Shown here: positions 57,680-64,000 of the stretch, piece after piece
Position numbering within the stretch: the first letter of the stretch is position 1
Layout of the letters: the number at the start of each line of letters is the position of its first letter
Assembly: GCA_034401795.1 (NCBI GenBank)
Contig: CM067369.1
Location: 90,820,579 to 90,884,578, forward strand
Reading direction: 5' to 3'
Source: Chaetoderma sp. LZ-2023a
Taxonomy: Eukaryota > Mollusca > Caudofoveata > Chaetodermatida > Chaetodermatidae
DNA length: 64,000 nucleotides
Position numbers and translations under genes: made by a program
Notes under the pieces: generated by a model
Database searches by the model: none
The model's input: only the letters and a program-made list of their open reading frames with translations
Told to the model about the DNA's origin: nothing

Positions 57680-58675
57680 ATTCCATAAGGATGCTTCCTG
57701 CTAAATATAATTCAAATCAGGCCAGTAGTTCTCGAGAAGACGTTTTAAATTTCCCATTGCTTTAATATGGGAGCTTTTGGCGGAAAAATGATCCAAGATG
57801 GCTGCCAAACCGTTTATTCGACAGTTTTGAAAATTGCAAATTTGAGATCAGAATACCCAAAAAACCCATATAGAATGAATTTCGGCCTCAATATTCATCA
57901 AATAAAAAAATCCAATATGGCTGCCAAACACTATATTTTGATTGGTCCACCGTGGCCATGTTTTTTGGCGAATCAACTTCTCTTGAACAAACATTAATCG
58001 CCCTTAGTTGCTAATTATATATCACAAATTTCAGCTTGATTGCTTCAGCGGTTCTGGGGAAAAAGTCGTTTTTGTGAAAACTAGGTTTTCCAAGATGGCC
58101 GCTGAACCATTTGGTCAATCAAGTTCCCTTGAACAAAGTTGATTCAGCGCTTACCCTAGATCATATTTCATGAGTTTTGAATTGATCCCTCAAATGGTTT
58201 GGGAGGAGAAGATTTTTAAAGACATTTCTAAAAATCGGCCGAAATCCAAGAAAAAACGGTTCGGCAGCCATCTTGGATGACCTAGTTTTCCAGAAAATGA
58301 CTTATCCAGAACCACTGAATGGATCAGGCCAAAATTTGGGAGATATATTTAGGGACTAAGGGCCATTAAAGATTCCTCAAGGGAAGTTACTCCGCCAAAA
58401 AACATGGCCGCCATGGGCCAATCAAAATGTAGCGTGTTTGGTGGACATATTGGATTTTTTTATTTGATGGATTTTGAGGCCAAAATTGGTTCTATATACG
58501 TTTTTGGGTATTCTGAGCTCAAATTTGCAATTTTAGAAACTGTCGGATAAATGGTTTGGCGGCCATCTTGCATAATTTGCTCGTCAGAAGCTCCCATGCT
58601 AAAGCAATGGGAAATTTAAAATATCTTATCGAGAACTACCAGGCCGATTTCAATTATATGTGGCAGGAAGCATCC
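57680..58675. repeat. Second large inverted repeat within the AAGATGGCC family
   Basis: Left arm about 57,680-58,115 and right arm about 58,265-58,675, spacer about 150 bp. Inverted matches include CATTGCTTTAATATGGGAGC / GCTCCCATGCTAAAGCAATG and TGGGTATTCTGAGCTCAAATTTGC. Confidence 0.75.
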
Positions 58676-58680
58676 GTGAA

Positions 58681-59812
58681 GAAATTTCTTAAAACAAGCC
58701 AGAAAAATAAATAATAACGACTTCAACGCTGCTCATTGTTAATAAATTAGCACGTGATCAAAACGGCACGAGCAAATACTACGTTTTAGTCAATTTTCAT
58801 TGATAAATTCAGCATAGTAATGTATTTTCTCACGGTCTAGTTCATGAACAACCAATCAGATACGTCTGCGAGATTGCAGTTGTGTTTGAATAGCACGCAG
58901 TTTGTATGTTATTTTGTTATTCTAGCGTGTTTGTTCCGTGACAAAATGCTTGGAGTAATAAATTACAAATAATAGAAACGGGAATAGGGAATATATTATA
59001 GTGTAATTACTACCCGTGGACGGCCAGAGAATGAGTTTAGATGTTTTAAATAAAGCAATTTTACGGTGAGACTTTCAAGACGTACGCTTGACATACAATT
59101 CTGCCTGTCATTATTTTGTAATTGACATCTTGATGTTTGTTTTTACAATGACCCTTTCACCTCAACTCGGCTAATAGTTAGGGATGCCTGTATTTTTGGC
59201 ACTATTAGCACTTATTTACCCTTGGTCAAGTCAGATTTTATGAATATATTTCTCAAATATTGCTCAACCATTATGGACGGTATTCACGGTATTTGTAAAT
59301 GTCAACGGTCACGGTATACCGCGGTCCTCACGGTACTACCGTCACACCACCCAGCTCTACATGACAGAAGCCGTTTTGAATGAGTATTGAGTATTAATTT
59401 ATAGTTAAAACTGCTTGCATGTGTATGTACGTGCGTGGTCTCTACCTCTCCGGCTTCATCTCCCTCTCCTCCCCCGACCCTCCCTCTCTCTCACTTAAGA
59501 GTATTATAAAATAATTGTGCTAAACTCATGCTATAATACAATTTATATTCACTATTTTGCTCTAGATGTACTACTTGTCATTGTGCTATAATTTACCACT
59601 GTATTTGTATTTTGCATTCATGGTTTTATTGATTTGTTATTCATTAAAATATGAATATCCATTAAAATTCTTCATTGTTTATTTATATCCACGCATGCAT
59701 CATCATAGTTATGCTGATACGTCATAGAAAGACAGTATTGTATTAATAATGCACACACGCACGCACACGTTATGCATACACACACGCACATATTGACATA
59801 GTTTCCCAACTA
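58681..59812. other. Intergenic or intronic DNA, nothing recognised
   Basis: AT-rich. Contains an ACGCACAC-type microsatellite near 59,755-59,800 and a pyrimidine-rich CTCTCC tract near 59,445-59,500. No exon with SMAP first-exon features found. Confidence 0.5.
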
Positions 59813-59838
59813 TACACCTGTGCAAAAGTTAAGCACCA
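59813..59838 (+). repeat. Tc1 left terminal inverted repeat
   Basis: TACACCTGTGCAAAAGTTAA and six further bases, matching the right end. Confidence 0.9.
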
Positions 59839-60137
59839 CCCTATTTTTTACGCACATGCGAGGGTATATTCATGTGCTATGAAGAAAGCAATAGCATAAA
59901 CATTTATGTACCCATCCATCTTAGTGCAAGAGGCAATAATGCAACTAGAGGAATGCTGATTATGATGGTGGGGAAACACTGTATGTTTTTGTTTGAACTT
60001 GAAAACGAGGCCTGAATATGGTTACGTTGACACAACTGACAACTATTGCCCTACAGTTGACACACGTGGCTAGATTGTCATTAATGGTGTCTGAAAACAA
60101 AGTTTAACATCTGTGCACGAGTTTGAGACTGTCATTA

Positions 60138-61175
60138 TTAATACCGGGTATATCCACCTTGTGCCTGGATGACGGCCTGGACACGGCGTCTCATGCTGGT
60201 CACCAACCGACTGATACGCCATTGTGGTATTCGTTGCCATTCAAGATGGAGTGCGTCTGTTAATTCCTGTAGGTTCTGCACAGGAGGATCCCTCCTTCTC
60301 ACCATGTTTCCCAGAATGTCCCAGATATGCTCAATAGGGTTCATGTCAGGGCTCCTTGCTGGCCATGGTAGGGTTTCGATGGCATTCTGGCGGAGGTATT
60401 CATGCACAGCTCTAGCACGATGTGGTCGGGCGTTGTCATCCATGAATATAGGGTGGGTTCCAGGTGCATGATTTACAAAATGAGGGACCACAACTCTATC
60501 CAGTATGGAATCTTGATATCTTTGTCCATTTAGTGTTCCAGGTACAGTCAACAGATCCAGCTTACAATCAAATGAGATGCACCCCCATATCATAACGGAA
60601 CCTCCACCAAATGGAACTTCTTCCATGATGTTACGTTGGTCGTACGCCGTGCGTCTGGACCTCCATACACGAGTTCGACCATCTGTGGCATGAAGCAGGA
60701 ACCGACTTTCATCGGACCAGTGTACCCGTCTCCAGGATCTCATGTTCCAGTGTCTTCTTTCGTTGCACCACCTCAGACGCTCCTCTTTGTGGTGTGCAGT
60801 GAGGAGAGGACGTCTGAGAGGACGTCTGACAGGTCTCCTAGCTTTCATGCCAGCAGCATACAGTCTCCTTTTGACGGTAGACATTGACACTCTATTGCGC
60901 GTTTCCCATTGCTGGCTGAGCACTCTGCTGTTGGTGAATGGAGATCTCCTAACAAGGCGTACTAGGGCTCGATCATCACGGGCAGTAGTCTTCTTCGGTC
61001 TTCCAGATCTAGGCCTGTCCTTCACCTCGTTAGTTTGCCCATGTTTTGCAATCAAACGACTGATTACAGTATGGTTAATGTTCAGCTGTCTGCCAATCTC
61101 TCTGCATGACATACCAGTGGTATGCATGCCTATGATTTGCCATTTCACACGATCACTTAACCTTTGTCTTTCCAT
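60138..61175 (-). CDS. Tc1/mariner transposase, DD34E
   Basis: 345 residues, the usual Tc1 length. It cuts the element out and inserts it at TA sites. N-terminal paired-like helix-turn-helix (GMSCREIGRQLNINHTVISR at 21-40), GRPR-type basic link (RPRSGRPKK at 54-62), a second helix-turn-helix to about 115, then the catalytic domain: D155 (HWSDESRF), D247 (FMDDNARPH) and E282 (SPDMNPIEHIWD), with 34 residues between the last two. The Gly-rich box is PFGGGSVMIWGC (189-200). The first ATG gives the family-typical start MERQRLSDR. No stops, frameshifts or missing catalytic residues, so it may be active or very recently so. About 300 bp of flank on each side to the inverted repeats. Confidence 0.95.
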   Translation of the reverse strand: MERQRLSDRVKWQIIGMHTTGMSCREIGRQLNINHTVISRLIAKHGQTNEVKDRPRSGRPKKTTARDDRALVRLVRRSPFTNSRVLSQQWETRNRVSMSTVKRRLYAAGMKARRPVRRPLRRPLLTAHHKEERLRWCNERRHWNMRSWRRVHWSDESRFLLHATDGRTRVWRSRRTAYDQRNIMEEVPFGGGSVMIWGCISFDCKLDLLTVPGTLNGQRYQDSILDRVVVPHFVNHAPGTHPIFMDDNARPHRARAVHEYLRQNAIETLPWPARSPDMNPIEHIWDILGNMVRRRDPPVQNLQELTDALHLEWQRIPQWRISRLVTSMRRRVQAVIQAQGGYTRY

Positions 61176-61460
61176 AGCGGTTCACAATCAAGAGCTAATT
61201 CTCTCTGTACAAATAAACCACGGTCATGAACACAAAATTCCTAATCTTGTTGTCTAAATCTGTATGTAATGTTCTACACCTCAAACTGGACTTTTACATA
61301 ACTGAACACGTGTGCTGTTTCCTGCCACGCACGGACATCAAGCGGCGTGAAGTCATGCATGCATGTGCATTTTGTACTTGGAATTATGTCAGCTAACGCG
61401 GGGACAAAAAGTATGGCAGCCTAGTTGTACCATCATGTTTCTACGTTCTATTGTTTTTGC

Positions 61461-61486
61461 TGGTGCTTAACTTTTGCACAGGTGTA
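61461..61486 (-). repeat. Tc1 right terminal inverted repeat
   Basis: Reverse complement of the left repeat, followed by the TA duplication. Confidence 0.9.
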
Positions 61487-61488
61487 TA

Positions 61489-62084
61489 TAACAAGAGCAT
61501 TCAGAGACCGCAAACACATGCAATGATAATTGTAGGTTACCAGTATATGTATCATGTCACTGAAAAAGACTAGCGATCTGCATTCTAGAGTCCACATTTT
61601 CCCACATATTCACTTTCTCTGAACGATCTACAAGAGTCTGGTGACAGATCTAAAGAAAGTGTATTCATAAAATGAGTCGTTATGGTTCGTGATAAAATGA
61701 GTCGTTATGGGTCCATTATGGGTGATTCGTCGGTCCCATTCAATTTATGGATACAGCATTTATTTTATAAAAGAAACTATTTCAAAACAAATTTCAATCT
61801 ATAATTAAACACTATTTATCAAATAATATTGTTAACGCGTCCCAATCACCAACCCGTCCCTTTTTATATACGACAACTCGTCCAATCTAGGAAAGTCAAC
61901 CGGTCCTAACATAATAAACCGTCTTGACTGTTTGGAATTTGGGGCGAGTTGACTTTTTTCGGCAGACCTCTTTCCTAGATGGTTGGTAGCTGGGACGGGG
62001 TACAGAGATGTCGGCCGCATACGATGCCGGCCGCTATGTATACGATGCCGGCTGCCTAGTGTATATGTAGCTCTAAGATATCTA
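61489..62084. other. Intergenic DNA, nothing recognised
   Basis: A short duplication (AAAATGAGTCGTTATGG twice at 61,668-61,710) and no convincing exons. Confidence 0.4.
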
Positions 62085-62158
62085 CCTATCTATCTATCGT
62101 TCTACCTACCAAATTACCTATCTACCTACCTATCTCTCTCTCTACCTATCTATCTACA
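62085..62158. repeat. CTAC/CTAT microsatellite
   Basis: Degenerate run of CTACCTATCTATCTATCG-like tetranucleotides. Confidence 0.85.
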
Positions 62159-62195
62159 AAAATTATTCTAAAAATCTGTTCTTGTGTTTTCACAG

Positions 62196-62296
62196 ATTCC
62201 GGCGGCGATGTTTTGGACACTGCGCAACGATTGCAATTATCGGCGGAGACTATAACACGGAAAAGCAAATTCACGCCGGAACTGGAACTGTTATAA
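62196..62296 (+). CDS. Candidate terminal exon, unknown gene
   Basis: A strong acceptor (TTGTGTTTTCACAG) precedes an open stretch which, entered in phase 1 (G|AT), reads DSGGDVLDTAQRLQLSAETI then TRKSKFTPELELL and a TAA stop. AATAAA follows at 62,326-62,331. The stretch is GC-richer than its surroundings. I do not recognise the protein and found no upstream exon, so this may be chance. Confidence 0.3.
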
Positions 62297-62331
62297 CTTG
62301 TGAAAATTTCCAATTGCCCAACTTGAATAAA

Positions 62332-63184
62332 GATTGAGAAATCATACCAAAGGACGAAAATTAGATTCTGTTAAATTTTTAATATTCATGTTTTGTCTTA
62401 AATTTCAATTTAATAAGTCTTAGTCGGAAAAGGGTGTAATTGATTTTATGATTGAAATTATCATCGGACTTATCAATGCAATAGAAATATGCCCAAGACT
62501 AAAACGTCTGTCAATGTCTGCCAATATACGGTTTCCTGCAATTATCTCCCACCTCCTGTTCCTGTGATTTCACAGTTAATTCCATTCATTGTTGACAACA
62601 ATGAATGCACTTATCAAGATTCGTCGTGTTGTGAGCTTAACGCCCAAAAATGTAAAATGGATTTCATGATGTAAGGTTGAATGGAAGCTATTGCTGCCGT
62701 TAATGAATTCATGCAACAGCTTTAACCGTGACAGCAACCTTTAAATAAATAAATAGAAATTCTGGTTTAACTACTACAGTTTCTTGCAATATCTGACAGC
62801 AACAACTTTCTGTAAAAATATACGTTTTCCAGCGTTTTTTAAAAATTGAATTAAAATTTGATCAAAAGTGGTTGCTGCCTTCTTGAGTGATACTTTTACC
62901 CTATTGTAATCGAGTCTGTCTGCGTGTCTCCGTGCGTGCGTGCTTGTGTCCGTGCATGTGTCTGACTGTGCGTGTATCCATCTACAAAATTTGGCGTGAT
63001 ACGATTAAATCCGAAAAATCCGGAAATATACAATGAGATAAAATGGGAGATCTGCAAACTCTGATTGCTCTTGTTTCTTTATCTATTTGATTACGAATTG
63101 TTGCCTCCGCCAATAACATATGTCTTAACACCTTGAACCCAAAAGACAAAATCAACAAAATGAATGACAAGTTTTATAAATATG
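62332..63184. other. Intergenic DNA, nothing recognised
   Basis: AT-rich, with a GTGCGTGCGTGC-like tract near 62,930. A faint F2 piece lies near 62,670-62,720. Confidence 0.4.
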
Positions 63185-63290
63185 GAGTTGAGTATTTTGA
63201 AAGCAATTTGACTGGGAGCTGTTGCTGCCTATGGCAGCAACAGGTTGCTGTAAAATTTGTTTCCAAATACTCAACAGGTTACCTATGTGA
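63185..63290. repeat. F2 foldback repeat, best-preserved copy
   Basis: Arms GAGTATTTTGAAAGCAATTTG and AAATTTGTTTCCAAATACTC surround GCTGTTGCTGCCTATGGCAGCAACAG, a nearly perfect palindromic centre. Confidence 0.8.
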
Positions 63291-63778
63291 TCGCATTAAA
63301 ATTATGATTTATGGGAACTCATGGTTCAGAGGGTTAATCAATCACAAGTGCTAATACATGTGTATTATGATCTTTCCGACACGTACCCGACATTGTATTG
63401 TGACTGGAAGGGTTAAACAGCATTCTTTGATAAACAACACTCCTTGAAACAAAGGCTTTATCCAAGCCCATATATGCCTCTAAAGGTTCCGTTTAAACGG
63501 TACCAGGTTATGCATAGTTTTTGATGAAAACTATTTATTTGTTGTTTTGAATTTGTAAAATAGCGCATTTATTTTTTCTCTTTTTTTAATCCAAAAGAAA
63601 CATCAACAAACCACGCAAGCTGTCTTGAGTAAATTTGCCACTCCCATCTTCTATAAAACTATCATGAAAAATTATTTATCCAAAATCTTTTAATTTCGAT
63701 TCCATATATTCAAAGTTATTAGATATCATTCGAGTTTCTTGTAATTCTGCATTCGCATGTTATTTGGAAATTGTCGTT

Positions 63779-63959
63779 ATGGCTTTTCCATGTATAGTGT
63801 GTAGTGTTGAAGTAAGCGGTCGGCAGCAGGCGATCCATCCAGTGCGATGGCAGCATCGCACATGTGGAAGCGGGATTTCGCAGGCTGAGTACCGTGCTGC
63901 ATGCCAGCGTGGGAATCTGGATTCGATGAGTGCTAGTTGCAAAATCCAAGATGATGCGG
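63779..63959 (+). CDS. First exon with Cys/His zinc-finger-like motif (multicopy invertebrate family)
   Basis: ATG opens MAFPCIVCSVEVSGRQQAI, then WQHRTCGSGISQAEYRAAC and so on. The exon ends at a GTAAGT donor (phase 1). The CxxC...RQxA...W.HRTC.TGIS..EYR pattern is, from memory, the N-terminus of a multicopy family in mollusc and other invertebrate genomes, often in proteins with MULE-type transposase domains. The middle Cys pair expected before W is absent (HPVRWQHRTC), so the finger may be degenerate. The rest lies beyond the window. Confidence 0.5.
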
Positions 63960-64000
63960 GTAAGTAATAATGAATTACATAATAAACATTTTGTTGGAAA

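Larger units (their letters stand above)
55050..58680. repeat. High-copy AAGATGGCC repeat region
   Basis: Repeated text: CCAAGATGGCCGCCGAAC, GGTCAATCAAGTTCCCTTG, GAACAAACTTGG, GGATGCTTCCTGCCAAATAT and TTAAAGACATTTC. Copies at 55,060-55,160, 55,950-56,260 and 57,580-58,680. 56,270-56,320 has a GGACGATGGATGAAC core like the other arrays. The SMAP exon 56,409-56,542 lies between. 56,560-57,580 holds no recognised gene. Confidence 0.7.
59813..61486 (-). mobile_element. Tc1-like DNA transposon, complete
   Basis: 1,674 bp, flanked by TA (59,811-59,812 and 61,487-61,488). Terminal inverted repeats of 26 bp start TACACCTGTGCAAAAGTTAA and match perfectly by eye. One intact transposase on the minus strand. 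Perfect ends and an open frame suggest a recent insertion. Confidence 0.93.

Noticed and set aside
56543-64000. SMAP first exon with the NKYCADC motif
   Set aside because: Searched for by eye on the minus strand and not found; likely outside the window.

Overview
The window is AT-rich metazoan DNA. It is intron-rich and packed with transposons. Its repertoire (DIRS-like YR retroelements, Penelope-like elements, Tc1, hAT-like elements, tandem-repeat arrays, foldback MITEs) points to a lophotrochozoan, probably a bivalve; this is inference from repeat content, not a species identification.

One host gene organises most of the window. A SMAP1/2-type ArfGAP gene runs on the minus strand from 56,542 down to 2,615. 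I placed nine exons by splice sites and by a continuous reading frame whose phases agree at every junction (1,199 coding nt, ending in a stop). The first exon, with the start codon and the first half of the ArfGAP zinc finger, was not found and probably lies beyond 64,000. The introns are very large and hold nearly everything else.

Layout: 1-2,600 holds foldback repeats and a LINE tail. 3,969-13,700 (intron between exons at 20.3 and 3.8 kb) is an old, broken DIRS-like element. Its recombinase region is split by a 3.8 kb DNA transposon (5,069-8,843) with 63-73 bp terminal inverted repeats and a 3-bp target duplication. That transposon encodes a 756-residue protein with a FEN1/XPG-like set of acidic motifs and, in an overlapping frame, a Cys-rich tail. 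I regard it as an Academ-like element and as the most interesting object here. A decayed relative of the same protein lies at 17.9-18.6 kb. 13.8-17.3 kb holds tandem repeats, a DIRS end fragment, a minisatellite and a Penelope tail. 26,072-40,570 (intron between exons at 41.6 and 22.8 kb) is a head-to-tail pair of nearly identical, young DIRS-like elements separated by two ~300 bp end blocks. 40.6-47.5 kb carries foldback MITEs, a Penelope GIY-YIG fragment and tandem arrays, some with nuclear-receptor-like TGACCT direct repeats. 47.8-55 kb is a nest of hAT-like elements and a 1.3 kb inverted repeat. 55-58.7 kb holds a high-copy repeat with its own inverted repeat. 59,813-61,486 is a complete-looking Tc1 transposon with an intact DD34E transposase. 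The last 3 kb has a candidate terminal exon and a zinc-finger first exon, both on the plus strand.

Apart from SMAP and possibly these last two exons, I see no host coding genes. No functional tRNA, rRNA, CRISPR or operon structure is present.
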